NCBI RefSeq assembly: GCF_034140825.1
Contig: NC_089035.1
Location: forward strand, 30,559,001-30,623,000
Reading direction: 5' to 3'
From: Oryza sativa Japonica Group
Lineage: Eukaryota; Streptophyta; Magnoliopsida; Poales; Poaceae
Length of the DNA stretch: 64,000 nucleotides
The translations under genes were made by a program, and so were the position numbers. The notes below the pieces were generated by a model. The model saw only the letters and a list, made by a program, of their open reading frames with translations, had not been told where the DNA came from and made no database searches. Position 1 is the stretch's first letter. Each line of letters starts with the position of its first letter. Positions 11,748 to 24,174 of the stretch are shown here, in pieces.

Positions 11748-14000
11748 AAGTCGAAGTAGGCGTTGTACACATGGATGCTCATTTCGGGAAACCACCCCGG
11801 CGTTCGCTAAAAAAAAAAAGAAAGAAAAGAAAACCACCCCGCGTGCATGTGGTTCCAAAGCCCTAGAAGCACAGGAGGAAGAACGAGCAGTGGTGCGCCG
11901 TAGGTAGGCTCGCTGGCCCTGGCCGTGCTATGCTCTCCAAGTTTCTGACATCGTTGATGTCTGGATCAATGTCAATTGCCGGCCAGAATTGCGCTGCAAA
12001 GGAGCAAGTGAGGCTGAAATGACTAGCTGTTTCTTCATGTTTTCTCCATCAGATTATCCACCGTGAAAAAAAGAAGAGAAAATAGAAGGTTTGGCAGATT
12101 CAACAGAAGGCCATTTTAGGCCGACAAAATGCAATGAGTAGAAGATTCCCTTCAATTAGGCCCACACAAGTGAGGAGGGCCCATGTTGCTTTCAGGCTGT
12201 GTTATCCATCCCTCCGTAGATTTCGGCCTTTCTCATAATTGTGGCGAGATCCTTCCGTTCATCATTTGAATACTTAATCGAAACGAAGATTTGGGGCTAT
12301 TCAGATTATAGCCAAAATAAACATTTAGCAAGTTAAAAATATTATTAAAATTTTGATAAGATTTTTTATGTATTTATCAAAGTTTGACAATAAACTAAAT
12401 GTTAACATTTTTTTATAACTTTACTTTAAAAAAATAGTATAGATGAAAATAACATCAATTTGAACTGCCCTTAGCCTTGGATTGATTGATCATCGTCCTT
12501 GTGTTTCCTATTGGCTACTACAGCCTACAGGATGTGGTTTTCATTTTTGCATTTGATTCTGCGTTCGGAGCTTTGGCCTTCGTCATCATCGTGTATATAG
12601 GAGTTTTTTTTAAATGAAATATATATAGGAGGTTGGTTCACCATACATCTCTTATGGTTGAAAATAATCCTATGATAGCACTCTATTCTATGTTTAAGTT
12701 TAGACTCTGTTCAAAGCGTTAACCTATCCTAAAATTAAGCTTTTTTAGTTAGCCGTTAGGCTTACGTGTCACAATTTGAGTAGAGTATTAAATAGAGACT
12801 GGTCTCACTGTAATTATTTTAAGAACATCCGAGCTTTTCTCGAATCATAAAAATGTGGGTAACAGCTGTGTTTTCTTGTCTGACTGACCTAATCCAGCCA
12901 CAAGTTGCCGTTCTATACCACCTCGAGCAGCAGCAGCGTGTTATATCAGCCTGTTTGATCCGTTGCCATTTTGTATGTACGTCTGATCATATATCAAATT
13001 GTTTATGCATGGTCTGATGATCCCCCATTTATTTTTCTTTCCGAAAAGATTGACAGTCACAATTTCTCTCATCTCACTACGATAAACGTTTTCTCATTCG
13101 GTCAAAAGCGTTCATAGGGAGGTGGGGTGCCCGCTTGTAACTGGATGTATGTAAAATCGAAATTTTCACATGCACCACAATGACACATAAAAATTAATTT
13201 TTTAGGTGAGAGCGTTAGGACATCCGACTACAAAAGTTTTTTGGGGGAAAAAAGCTAAAAAAAGTTCACAAGAATTCCAAAAATGATAGCTCCCCAACAA
13301 AAAAGTTCTAGAAAATGCACGAAAAATCATCACCGCACCCGATGGTCAATGAAGCCCCAAACCGACCGATCCCGAGGCTACTGGCGGCAGATCCGCCTCT
13401 CTCTTGGATGTCGTGGATGAATCTGCCTTTTCCGTAGCCACATGTACTAGAGTGGTGATGAGCAGATATGATTGGGAGATGACAACACTCCACGCGGTCT
13501 TTAGAGATCTGCTTGTAAAATAGCATAAGGCCCTAGCTACGAGAATCTTGATTTTCACAGGACGAGCTCTTAATAGACCTACCTGTTTAGTTTTGTTTTT
13601 ACATACGAGCCTGAAGAGCCTATACATTTTCACATATAGTTTTCTTTTTCGCCAAAAAAAAAAAGAGGTGCCTGTGAAAAATGGTGTTTTAGTAATGTCG
13701 GTTCCAGCCTTATTTGTGCATACGTTGACCACTGTAGTGCTGAAAGCCTGATACTAGCATTAGTCAAGGCTCCAAAGCTTAGATGTTAGCATCAGAACAA
13801 GAATTCGTAATGAGTTTTGGTGTAACAAAATTCACTTTACGGGCTTTAGACTTCTGGTGCACGCTTTTTTAATAACCGCACAGAAGCAGAATTAATATAA
13901 TGGGACTTCTGGAAATAGACTGACCGACCGAATTCACGTCCTGAATTTTTTTAAAAAATAAACTTCTAGATCGTTCGGTCCATGCTTCCCACAATCCCAC
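11748..14000. other. Intergenic, no gene seen
   Basis: AT-rich spacer with short ORFs that lack domains. I recognise no RNA gene and no complete element here. Confidence 0.5.
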
Positions 14001-14490
14001 ACACTGGATTTTTCACCTTAGTCCTTTTGAATAACTTATTCTATAAATAGTTTATAGAAAAACTTATTCTAGAAATGGACCAGTTCCGTGACACCAACGT
14101 CATTGACACAGTTATCCAACATAACAGCGCCAATGACGTTGGCGCCGTCCCCTTCGCCCTCCGGTGAAAGCCAAGTCACTAATGTGAAGGGGACGACACC
14201 AATATTGTTGTGTTGAGGATCTATTTGTAAATATTTGTACTATGGGTATTTCATTTAAAAAAACAAATTGGTCCTAAGCGCCAACATCATCCCTCTTCAT
14301 ATTAGTGACTTACCTTCCACCAAGGGGTTAGGGGGATGGCGCCAATATTATTGGCGCTGTCATGTTGGACCACGGCGCCAATAATATTGGCGTCGTAAAA
14401 TATTAATTCTATAATAAGTTTTCTTAAAGGCCTATTTGAAGAATAAATTTTCTAAAAAGATCAAAAATGTGAAAAATGCATCAATCCTAC
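14000..14490. mobile_element. Inverted-repeat element with GGCGCCAAT-type inner palindromes
   Basis: The left arm (GGATTTTTCACCTTAGTCC, about 14006) and right arm (read inverted: TTTTTCACATTTTTGATC, about 14460-14480) match imperfectly. The inside holds three palindromic words built on GGCGCCAAT...ATTGGCGCC (near 14128, 14340 and 14374). A second element with the same kind of ends lies at about 39695-40330. The class is not known to me; boundaries are approximate. Confidence 0.5.
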
Positions 14491-15334
14491 ACCCCTGCAA
14501 ATAGTCATCCAGAAAGATACTACAAGGACAAATCAGTTCAGCTCAGGTGCCGTTTCCTACTGCTTCGGCAATTCTGCAGGTCATCCCAGAAGTGGGATAA
14601 AAAGCAGCGAATCATCAATCAACTATACAGTTGCTAATAACTTTCTGCCTGCTCAAAGTATAGTCAAAATGCCGTCATGCATGACCGAGCAGAGCAGCCA
14701 GCCACAGAGACTGCACTCATGCAGAGGCTTGGTATCAAGCCATATGGTGTGTTCGTTACTCCTACTACCAGCTTAATTTGATTCATCCGAGGGAGGTATC
14801 ATTCGCCGGTGGCTAGTGACTACATTCCACGAACGGATGCTGGGGAAAATTTTCCACGACCCTCTTCGGCGTGTGGGGGCTAGCGCGAGCTCTCGTGCGT
14901 GATGTTTTCAGCGAGACGAGTGACTCGGATTCGAAGAAAGTGCAGCACTGCAGGCTCTCTTTTGCTCGCATTATTGGTTCGGTTATCCTGTTGAAGGAGA
15001 TGACGGATCCATCCATATATGCGCGTGTTTGAGACTTCCTCCCTATTGATCGACAGGGGTGGTTAGAAAGCTAGGAGGAGAAGAAACGCATGGACCATAT
15101 GCGTGGGTGTATGTTAGTGGACTACTAATTAACTACTAGCAAGAGGTTAACATGCTTTGGTGAAAGTAAAAGAGGGAGATTCTGAGCTCCATTATGCGTT
15201 GAGGGGGACATTAACATATGTTATCTTCTCCCAAATGTGTTGGAAATTGACAAATTTTATTGTTGTATAGCCGAGGGAACCGCATAACGGGGAATTGCCT
15301 GAGATCATTGAATAATGTTGGTAGTGCTGTTAGT

Positions 15335-15485
15335 TTTTTTTTAAGATAATAGAATATAACATTTTGGCCTTTACTCAAAGAGTTACAACCAATTATTACA
15401 GAACTCACACAGAAGAAAACTCATACAAAAAGTTCAAGATAGCAAAAATAAATCTAAACAAACACAAACAAAAAAAAAGAAAAAA
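15335..15485 (-). mobile_element. LINE 3'-end fragment with target duplication
   Basis: A 151-bp insertion flanked by a 14-bp direct repeat with one mismatch, GTAGTGCTGTTAGT (15321-15334) and GTGGTGCTGTTAGT (15486-15499). On the minus strand it ends ATTCTATTATCTT plus an A tail, the same 3' terminus seen at 46111-46152 and near 63275. It is a strongly 5'-truncated non-LTR copy. Confidence 0.8.
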
Positions 15486-15859
15486 GTGGTGCTGTTAGTA
15501 ATATTCCAGTGAATATGTTTGAGTGCTTGTTGGTTAATTTTGTCAAATGAATTCACAACTCCTAATCATTCACCTCAGTAACTCCTCAAGAATCGTGAAA
15601 GATATAATACTTACATCCATATATATGTGCATGTCAGGTAGGCATTTTTACCGGATGTTGCAGCAGGAGGTAAACACCACTTCCAATTCAACCAAAACAC
15701 TCTCACTCATTTGCCAGAGAGGTTTTTACTCGTGACAAATACTTTTTGATAATGCGACAGATAAATACTAATAGACCGGTCGGTCTGAAAAGGATTATTC
15801 TAACTTACCATAAGAGGAAAATACCATTCGACCAAGGCTGGTAAAGCCTAAAGGTTATG

Positions 15860-16180
15860 TTGTTTAGCGAGAAGTATTTCCAAAAAGATACTGCGGGGAC
15901 CAATTCAACTACACTCCTTCAAGTGTACAACCACACCTTTAGAGTTTCTAGCTTTACATGGGTATTGTAGTAACTTACTAGACACTGTTAGGGGTAGGAC
16001 TGTAACCTCACTTGTATATCCGGAGGCTATAAGCCATCCCAATCTTGTAATCGAACACGAGATCATGGATATCAGTACCATACAACATATGGGATTTTAC
16101 TTTTCTAGCTCATCTCACTCTTAGGATAGGCCGAGAAAACAATACTTTCCTGCCCTATCTCCAATTTGTCAACACCGGAT
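15860..16180. mobile_element. Possible LTR-retrotransposon fossil (LTR-like fragment)
   Basis: The stretch from about 15960 (CACTGTTAGGGGTAGGACTG) through TATATCCGGAGGCTATAAGC and AATCTTGTAATCG has the promoter and leader look of a plant LTR. No coding part accompanies it and the ends are unclear. It is an old broken remnant; family not assigned. Confidence 0.3.
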
Positions 16181-16439
16181 GTTTCAGAAGAAGCGCAAAC
16201 TACCCCCACAAGACAAAAGCTACAGAATAACATGATTCAAACTTGAACATGCATTTGTTTGTTAATTTCATTACGTTACGTTATTACTTTTTGAAGAAGT
16301 AAGTGAGCCTCGTCAACATTTCTCTATTGATCTAATGAGTTGTGGTGCCAGCAGTACTGCATTTGCATGACAAGTTTACATCTTGATTACATGGCATGGA
16401 AAAGCAACCATTTGGCAAGAACCTCTTTACACCCAAATT

Positions 16440-17250
16440 TAGCATCTAGGATTAAAATAGAAAAGATTGCCAAAATTTGGAAGTCTGCCGGTTTCCTCCG
16501 AGTAGGCCGGTCTGACCGCCGTGTGTTGGGCGGTCAGACCGCCGGTTGAGGGCCGGTCAGACCGGCAGTGTGTTGCCGGTCTGACCGGCAGGTCTGAATC
16601 CGACTGTGTTTCGTCGGGTTTCGAGGTTTCCTTGCTCGGGAAGGCATGTTTCGGGTTTCCTTTAGTTTCTACCCCGAGTTGGACGTGGAGGAGGGCCTGT
16701 AGAGGGCAAGACCAACCCCTATATAAGGGACATGGCCGGTTCATTGTAAAAAAACAATCTACAGTCAATCAATCGAATCGTTTTTTCATATTGCTTTTAG
16801 TTTTCTCTTAGTTTATCCATCTTTGTCGGTTTGCGCCGTAAACCGTCCGCCGCCGCTGCGAGAGTGCGACACCTCTTTGTAGGTTTGTCCTGAAAACCTT
16901 CCATTTTGCCTACGAGACAGGTAGTTATCTAGAAATCGGCTCTGCTAGCCAGTTTAGTTATCAAAACCCATCTAGGTTTAGCTTTTCGCTAGATCGAGGT
17001 GGTTGGCGACTCTAGGATCACCGCAAGGCTTAAGGTGCTGCGATCGTCGTTGTCAACTTGTCACAAAAAGTTGCTAACAGAACCATATGGCTCTACTTGG
17101 CATGAGAGGACATGGAAGGAGGAAGTGAACAATCCTTTTCTTCTGGATCGCCAAGCTTTTCTTCATCGGGAGAAACTGCATCCCCCAATAATAACCAATC
17201 CAATGGCTTTAGGTGATACGAGAGGTCAGATTATTCAGGTTTAGGTCGTG
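16440..17250. mobile_element. LTR-like fossil with repeated CCGGTCTGACCG words
   Basis: At 16505-16600 the word GGTCTGACCG or its inverse occurs at least four times, a pattern seen in the U3 part of some rice LTRs. It is followed by TATATAAGGGACATGG (about 16720) and a leader-like stretch to about 17000. No gag or pol frame is recognised, so at most a solo or partial LTR remains. Old and broken; boundaries approximate. Confidence 0.4.
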
Positions 17251-17801
17251 AAGCCATCATGATTATTCAGGAGATGCTGCATGCTATACTTGCTTACTTT
17301 TAGATAGTGCAAGATGCCAAGATAGACGCACTGTAACGAAAACGGCGAGAACATGTTTGTTTAGATGAAACATAACTCTGAAATGCAATACATTTTATTT
17401 TTTCTACTGCTCAAAAGAAGTCGAGCAGAAAATGCCACAAAATATGCTTGTCATGGCCTCATGGGTACTTTGGTGAAGCACGGTTGCTCTCAATCACGAC
17501 TGGGTTCCACCATATCCAGGATTCATCGTATATGAGCTCCGCATGACAACACTGATGCATGTCATGCTTGTTTGCTGAAATCACTAAAAGCTGAGCCCAC
17601 AGTTGCTCTGAAGACCGAATCACAAATTCTCCAATGTCCTCTTGCCTGTGTTGCGGATAGGTGTGTAGACTACAGAGACACCTCATCAAATGTAATGTGT
17701 TCTCATCCAAATCAAATAAACCAGAATGGCCAGTACCCTCTATTCGTACTACTCTGTTAGTACCCTGTCATACAGGGACGCTTCTGTGCGTACTTAATTA
17801 A

Positions 17802-18136
17802 GGGAAGTGGATTTTCATCTAAATAGTTATTAAAAAAATAATATCATAGATTAATTAATATGAAATATATCACTCCACAAACATGCAAAACCAAATTCAA
17901 CTTCTACCAGTTGCAAAAAATAAATAAATTAAACTGAAAATAGTTATTGTACATTCGTAATTATATTTGTTATTTTTGTTACAACTTGTATAAGTTGAAT
18001 TTAAACTTGTATATTTGTGGAGTGATATATTTCATATTAATCTATTGCCAATTTTTTTAAATTTTTTTTAGGACTATTTAGATGGCATGCACGAAACGAA
18101 GGGATATCTCCTCTCGAGGAATGAAATCAATTTCCC
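17802..18136. mobile_element. MITE, GGGAANTNGATTTTCAT ends with TTAATTAA target duplication
   Basis: The left end GGGAAGTGGATTTTCAT (17802) mirrors the right end ATGAAATCAATTTCCC (to 18136), each flanked by TTAATTAA. Long inner arms pair around AACTTCTACCAGTTG / TTGTATAAGTTGAATTT and ATATATCACTCCACAAAC / TTTGTGGAGTGATATATT. Copies or relatives lie near 28684-28885, 30988-31348 and 45585-45925. The 8-9 bp target duplication hints at a Mutator- or hAT-type source. Confidence 0.75.
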
Positions 18137-18187
18137 TTAATTAAGTTATTCTGTCATAGATAGTGTCATGTTTAATGAGTACTTCTA

Positions 18188-18446
18188 CTCCCTCCGTACT
18201 CATAAAATAAGTCGTTTAGGACAGCGACACGGTATCCAAAACACAACTTTGACTTCTTATTTATATAAAAATATTTATTGAAATGTGATATATGTATATT
18301 TTTATGAAAGTATTTTTCAAGACAAATCTATTCATATAATTTTTATATTTTTAAACTCAACAACTCGAGAGTTATTCATAATTTATATTCCCAAGGTTTG
18401 ACTTAAACATTGTCCTAAACGATTTTATTTACGAGTACAGAGGAAG
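18188..18446. mobile_element. Stowaway-like MITE
   Basis: The left end CTCCCTCCGTACTCATAAAAT and right end ATTTACGAGTACAGAGGAAG are inverted, with TA on both sides (18186-18187, 18447-18448). The arms carry AAGTCGTTTAGGACA and TGTCCTAAACGATTT. A different subfamily from the copy at 8971. Confidence 0.88.
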
Positions 18447-18769
18447 TACTTCCTTTGTTAAAAATTATTTTCTAAGGATTAATTAGGACAAGTATATCAA
18501 TATTCATCCTTAAAAATGATTTTTCCGTGATCAGGGGTGTACTATGGTTGTTAAACAGGCTCATTTATTCTGTCGTTAGTTGTTCCCGTCTACACTCTAC
18601 AGGCTGATGCTAGCTAGCCAACCAAATGAACGCCACATAAAAGAGACTGTAGAAAAGGTTGTTGCATGATCTGCATTAAAATCTTTTGGTCGACCACCGC
18701 TCGGCAGAAGCGATTTTTGATGGAGATGTATGCGTGTTACCATTGTTATGGACATATGAGGTTGGTTTC

Positions 18770-19010
18770 GTTTGTGCCCTAAATAGACCTTACTAAATTT
18801 TATCAATGTCAAATTTTGGTAAGTTTTGGCATGACTAATTTTGGTAATGCAAAGTTGTGTTTGGATTGAAACCAAAATAGCCTAAGTTCACTACTGAAAT
18901 GGCCTATTTTCTTAGGCATGCCAAAATTTGGCTTCAAACCAAATAGACACTAAACACTATTAAAATTAACAAATATTGGTAAAACTAATTTAGATCTTAA
19001 ATCAAACCAG
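18770..19010. mobile_element. Degenerate Tourist-like MITE (CCAAAATTTGG family)
   Basis: Dispersed inverted words (CAAATTTTGGTAAG, TGCCAAAATTTGGC) resemble the clean element at 39974-40159. The ends are not sharp, so limits are approximate. Confidence 0.4.
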
Positions 19011-19892
19011 TCCATGATGTCGTAACGGCGCTGCGCTGGTTTTGCGCGCACGGGGTAAGCCTGCCTCTGAACTCTACTTCCCCAGAAGAGGACGTGCGTT
19101 ACCGTTTCTTTAGAGGATATCACTGTTCACCAGCTGGCAGCTGCAGCCTGCAGAGCTAGCTGTTGTGGAGCTCTAGCTCGGGATTTACAAAACCGTACGG
19201 TTATTACACTATTATCACAGTTATCACTGCTACAGCACATGTTAATTTTCATGGCTTCCCCACGAGCCACGATGCATGGTGGCGTCTCATGTGTTGCAAT
19301 TTGCAAACGTGATTACGTTCTGTTAGACAACATGGTAATAGAGACCGGTCGCTTGAACGCATGATTCTAAAAACACAAGAATCACACAAAAATAATAAAA
19401 CTTATGAAATAGGATATCAGGGCACAACAGATTTTATAAAAGGTATTATTTATTTTTCTATAATAAAAATGTTTTACATCTTCATTCTTAAGGCACACAA
19501 CCGATAAATTTTAGTATGGTGATGGGACAAACCCTAATTCCCTTTAACCAAGTTTAACTAAAAGAAGTTCTAAAATCACATAAATTTTAGCATGTCATAT
19601 CCGGTAGGTATTACGTATGCATCATTCAAAATAGAATAAAAGATCCTTGTTTACCGATTTCAAGAGTATAGCACCACTGCACATAGTATCCTATCCTGAT
19701 CTTTTTGTGATAACATTAAGGTAGCATTATAGAAAAAACAAATGAACTGAATCATGAGAAAGAAAACATGAGGTCTAGCCTCATGCTGGTCTTCCTCTAA
19801 AGTTCATATGAAATGAGTCGGGGTTGGCCCTAGTCTCGGGCAGTCGATAGAGAGACTTGGACCTTGCATGATATTGGTAATTATATGGTGGA

Positions 19893-20205
19893 TAGTAATC
19901 ACCGCAGCTCCGAACACTTCGCAAGAACAGCTCAAGTCGACAGTCATTTTGGTCTCCTAGGAATTATGGAAAGAATGGAACTCGTGTATCTTCAGAAAAT
20001 TGGCCGGCACCCATCCCTCATCCTCGAGAATAAAGGAGGAAGCTCGCCAATGGGCAGTTGCGGGGGCGAAAAACCTAAGTGAGATGTACCCTTTGTGAGA
20101 ATAGAGTGTTCTGACTGGTCTGGGACAACCATAACTCCTATGACTTGTATATAACTTTGCTTACTTACTCTATCAATATATAAGGCAATCTTCTTGCCTT
20201 AAAAA
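19893..20205 (+). mobile_element. 5'-truncated LINE (ORF2 C-terminus and 3' UTR)
   Basis: A 313-bp insertion flanked by an exact 14-bp repeat AATTATATGGTGGA (19879-19892 and 20206-20219). It ends CTTGCCTTAAAAAAA, a LINE-type tail. Around 20030-20080 one frame reads like the usual end of plant LINE ORF2 (a WAVAGAKNLSEM-like string), shared with other grass L1 elements. Only the last part of the element was copied; it cannot be active. Confidence 0.85.
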
Positions 20206-20219
20206 AATTATATGGTGGA

Positions 20220-20687
20220 ATATTGTACACCCCAATGGGTCTTCAATTCTAAGCCTCGTTGGGCTTTGCCCCTAAAATAAGTACTTACATAAGAATTGCA
20301 AAGGATTTTGGGAAAGCCATTTCTTTGTCCCAAAGGACTATGTAGGAAAATTTTTCAATAGATTTTATTGTTTTTTAAAATATATGTTTTACCTTTTAAA
20401 TTTTTTGTTTTCAAAAAATTCTCTCAAAACTTATTTCCAAATATGAACTTTTAGCCATAACAGTCAGATTGCGTGACGAAACAAAGCTCTCACAATGTTA
20501 TTTGGTCACACCAGCCAGACTAATGACGCGGCAGTGTTGTTTTGTCACATCAGGCAGGGTGACACAGGAAAAATAGGTTTGGATTTAGAAATAAGTTTTG
20601 AAAGAGTTTGCTTTTAAAAGTAAAAACAAAAAAGGCCAAAACATAAAAAAAAATACTTTGTTCCAAAGGAGACCTTAGAGCAAGTTT
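20220..20687. other. Spacer, no gene seen
   Basis: AT-rich with long A and T runs. No ORF of note and no clear element. Confidence 0.45.
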
Positions 20688-20955
20688 AAAAATATAACCA
20701 ACTTCTAACTCTAAAAACCACAAGATCATCTATAGCCAACCTAATAGCCCACTAATACAATAGTTAGTTGTAGATATATATTGCATCATTAATACCTAAT
20801 CCATCCATCTCTTATATATTTTATTGGAGCTCGTGCTATAATTAGTTACAAATATGTAGCCCACTTTTTATTCTCTCTCCTCTCTGTCCCCTCCACAAAA
20901 CACAAATATGATGTGACAACTTGTATAGTCCGCTTACATCATTTTATTGCACTCG
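20688..20955. mobile_element. Tourist-like MITE, GAGCAAGTTTAA family (copy 1)
   Basis: Begins TTA then GAGCAAGTTTAAAAATATAACC and closes TTTTATTGCACTC. The inner words CTATAGCCAACCTAATAG and CCATCCATCTCTTATAT are shared with copies at 22211, 32605 and 50620 (the latter two in the opposite orientation). Confidence 0.7.
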
Positions 20956-20999
20956 ATCATATGGCCTTATATCCGGATGGTGGAGTTGTGCTTTCGTGA

Positions 21000-22210
21000 C
21001 ATGGTTTTGGCTAAAATTGATCCTAACCGTTAGGAGTAAGAGCTCCTTTTGAACAATGAAATTTTTGAGAAATTTTGAGGGATTGATTTTCAATGGGAAA
21101 CAAAATCTTATATGGTGGTATTTGGAACAATGGAAGGCTCTCAAATTCTTTAGGATTGCCTAAAGTCATAGAACTTCTAGAGGATTTTCAACACGAGGTT
21201 TAATCTCCTGGGAAAATTTCATGTCTGCCTCATTTCCATGTTTTTCGTGCTTCATTCAAATAGTCATTACTATAGTTTTTTTTCTTGATTTTTTTCATCC
21301 ATAGAATTTGATATATCAGTGCACTCTAATTCTGTTATTTTCTTATCCTTGTGTTTTGAAAATTTTGCGTTCCAAAAAGCCTGAACTTGAGTATTTCTTA
21401 TTTCTGCAGAAATTAGATTATCTTCAGTAAATTGATCTTCTGTTGAACATCCCATTTGGCCTGACTTCTTTTTTCCCCCGGATCTAAATAGGAGTCATCA
21501 TCAGTTGATTCAGCTGTAATAAGTAGTAGAACAGTGAATCCCTCCCGGCAGGTAGGCCATGATCAGTTCCGATCCGTCCAATGAACAAGTGCAGTTCCTG
21601 GAGAGTTTCAGATTGTTAGGTGATCATACAGGTGCTTCTGGAAAGCATCACTCGAAATCATTGTTTTATCCGGTCGCAGAGATCAGATCATTGCATAAAT
21701 GAAGAACTGATTGGAGGTGTACGGTGTGATCGACGACTCTCAGCTGCCGACGGCGACTCACTTGGTTCTACTCGCGTAGTCGCGTGTTCAACACAGCACG
21801 GCACATAGACTGGTGCTCGTCGGCGGCGGTGGTTTTTGTTAGTATAACAGGAAGTTGGCTAGTACGACTGCTCACTTGTGACGATGGAGATATTAGCGTA
21901 CAAAATCAAAGCTTTCTTATACTTGATTGATGATGATTGGTTGGGGGCAACTTATCATCAACATTAAAGCAATGCTCTAGCTAATCTTGACTGAGGTAAG
22001 CTTAGCTAGCTAACTCAACCAAGCATGTTTCAAAATTGTTGTGTCCCTATTTGCTCGCATTTCCAAAAGGAGTCAAAAGGACGATCGATGTGATCACATT
22101 TGATGCCACCTTTTGCAGATGCGCGGGCAAGTACTAATTTCTGAGTTTCTCCGTTGAAAACTTCCTCCTCTTCGATTTAGCGCCTGCCAATTTATTGGAC
22201 AGTTGCACTA
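21000..22210. other. Intergenic, no gene seen
   Basis: Mixed spacer. 21030-21220 resembles a decayed repeat (TTTTGAGGGATTGATTTTCA), with no defined ends. The ORFs at 21270-21455 and 21620-21808 have no domain and no coding-like composition. Confidence 0.4.
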
Positions 22211-22456
22211 CGAGCAAGTTTAATATTATAGGCAACTATGAACTCCAAATCATCTATAGCCAATATAACAGTTAATTCATACAATAGTTGCTTACTATAC
22301 TATTAATATCTAGTTCCACTTGTCATACACACATTATGTCTTGGAATTCGTACTGCAACTGGCTATAAATCTATAGCCCGCTGCTCTTCTCTCTTTTCTT
22401 TTATCTCTTTAAAATATATTTATAGTTGGCTTATAGACTACTATTGTACCTGCTCT
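22211..22456. mobile_element. Tourist-like MITE, GAGCAAGTTTAA family (copy 2)
   Basis: Left end CGAGCAAGTTTAATATTATAG and right end GTACCTGCTCT are inverted. Inner words match copies 1, 3 and 4. About 245 bp. Confidence 0.72.
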
Positions 22457-22549
22457 ACTGTAAAATATCCATTGGACAATATTGTGATTCAGACCAGCAA
22501 TTATTTTTTAAGTATTTATAAAACCTGTTAAAATGACTAGTCAATAATC

Positions 22550-22550
<1 letters not shown>

Positions 22551-22627
<77 letters not shown>
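22551..22627. repeat. (ATT)n microsatellite, about 25 units
   Basis: An uninterrupted ATT repeat of about 77 bp. Its minus-strand translation gives the spurious poly-Asn ORF at 22455-22646. Confidence 0.97.
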
Positions 22628-22628
<1 letters not shown>

Positions 22629-22842
22629 AGTTATAAACATTAACATTCTAATAATATTTCAGACATGTCAGTTACAGACTTACATATGATTAATTATTAA
22701 TTTTGAAATTCGAAATTAAATTAATAAAATACTAATTTGAGAGTAGATACAACGTCATATTTATTAATTCTGAAATTTTGATAGTGTTGTTTGGATAAAA
22801 TAAAATTAAAGAATACATGTTATTACCAAGTGGATTTTTTAT

Positions 22843-23772
22843 GGGTGAATAACCAATTGCAATATTTTAGTCCATAAGGTTTCAAATGTTCAAATAAATC
22901 CTCGAAATTAATTGTTTGGCTTAACATGGTCCTTGGACCCACCAATAATACTACGTAAGTGTGTCACGTCATCCTCGTATGCATCAGTAAGGATGAAATG
23001 ACCATTCTGACCTTATCTACCATATAAAAAAGAAAGAAAAGAAAACAAACCACAGGAGAAATTGGCAACGTTTATTGGAATGGTACGTTGGTGTTGCCCC
23101 ATGTCGCGGCAGTGCAGCTGAACTGGAGCAATCACCGTGCAACGCTGCAACGACGCAGCCGCGCGCTGTTCGTCGGCGCCCAAACCCTATCGAGGTTTAA
23201 ACAGAGAAAATAACCCGATAGGGTAATAATAGGCCAGCCTTATTTATGTTGTTTCTTTTTCCTTTTTATTTTTTCATTTTCTTTCTAACGTAGTGCTCTA
23301 TCCGTCCCAAAATATAAGTATTTTTAGACTCTGACACGGTCTCCGATATACTACTTTAATCAACAATATCTATAAAAATAAGATGTTTTAAATAAAAATA
23401 TTACATAATATGATAGTTTGTTTAATAATAAATCTAGTACCATCAATTTTGCATAATTAATCTTTTTTATTTTCTTTTTACTATTAATTGTCAAAGTTAA
23501 AAATATTTGACTTGTCATTATGCTGAAAATGTTTATATTTTAGAATAGAGGGAGTACATATGTAGGGTAGATTAGAATGATCATTCCAAAACCATGCCAT
23601 TCATGCGAGGATGACGTGGCACGCTTATGTGGCACTTTTGATGGGTTAAGGATTATATTAAGTCATATGATTAATTTTGAGAACTTGCTTGGTTGATTTG
23701 AAATCTTAGAAACTAAACTGACCTAGAGCAAAACTTCAAAGACCGTATTGAAGGGCAAAACGAAATTCACCC
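22843..23772. mobile_element. Mutator-like element with long terminal inverted repeats and GC-rich core
   Basis: GGGTGAATAACC (22843) faces GAAATTCACCC (to 23772), and the pairing continues inward for about 150-200 bp: TTAACATGGTCC against GGGTTAAGGATTA, and GTCACGTCATCCTCG against CGAGGATGACGTGGCAC. Flanking 9-mers ATTTTTTAT and ATTTTTATC are similar but not identical. The core (about 23050-23215) is GC-rich and ends in an AAACCCTATCG word, which is how Pack-MULEs carry captured gene pieces; no donor gene recognised. A Stowaway copy (about 23293-23554) sits inside. Confidence 0.7.
23293..23554. mobile_element. Stowaway MITE nested in the Mutator-like element
   Basis: CTATCCGTCCCAAAATATAAG on the left is inverted as TTATATTTTAGAATAGAGGGAG on the right, followed by TA. 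The left outer bases are eroded. It lies wholly inside 22843-23772 and is therefore the younger insertion. Confidence 0.75.
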
Positions 23773-23937
23773 ATTTTTATCACAAACTCTCAGCATGATA
23801 TATGATCCTATATCCACATAATCAACGATAATTATTAACAGCCATATATCATCCGCAATACCGCCCATGCAATAATTATTAACAACCATATATCACCGCG
23901 TGCAACGATATTATTGTAGAGAATCTCTTACCTTATA

Positions 23938-24174
23938 CTCCCTCCATCCCAAAATATTTGACACCGTTGACTTTTTTAAATATATTTGACCGTTCATCTT
24001 ATTCAAAAAATTTAAGTAATTATTAATTTTTTTTTCTATCATTTGATTCATTGTTAAATATACTTTTATGTATACATATAGTTTTACTTATTTCACAAAA
24101 GTTTTTTTAATAAGATAAATGGTCAAACATGTTTAAAAAAATCAACGGCGTCAAACATTTAGGGAACGAGAGAG
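23938..24174. mobile_element. Stowaway MITE
   Basis: Left CTCCCTCCATCCCAAAATATT; the right end GTCAAACATTTAGGGAACGA then GAGAG is inverted, TA on both sides. Same subfamily as the copies at 8971, 24559 and 56552. Confidence 0.88.

Noticed and set aside
16505-16600. Regularly spaced palindromes that could suggest a CRISPR-like or phage-site array
   Set aside because: The words are CCGGTCTGACCG inverted repeats without constant spacers, in a plant LTR-like setting; no CRISPR features.
22455-22646. ORF encoding a poly-Asn protein
   Set aside because: It is only the translation of an ATT microsatellite.
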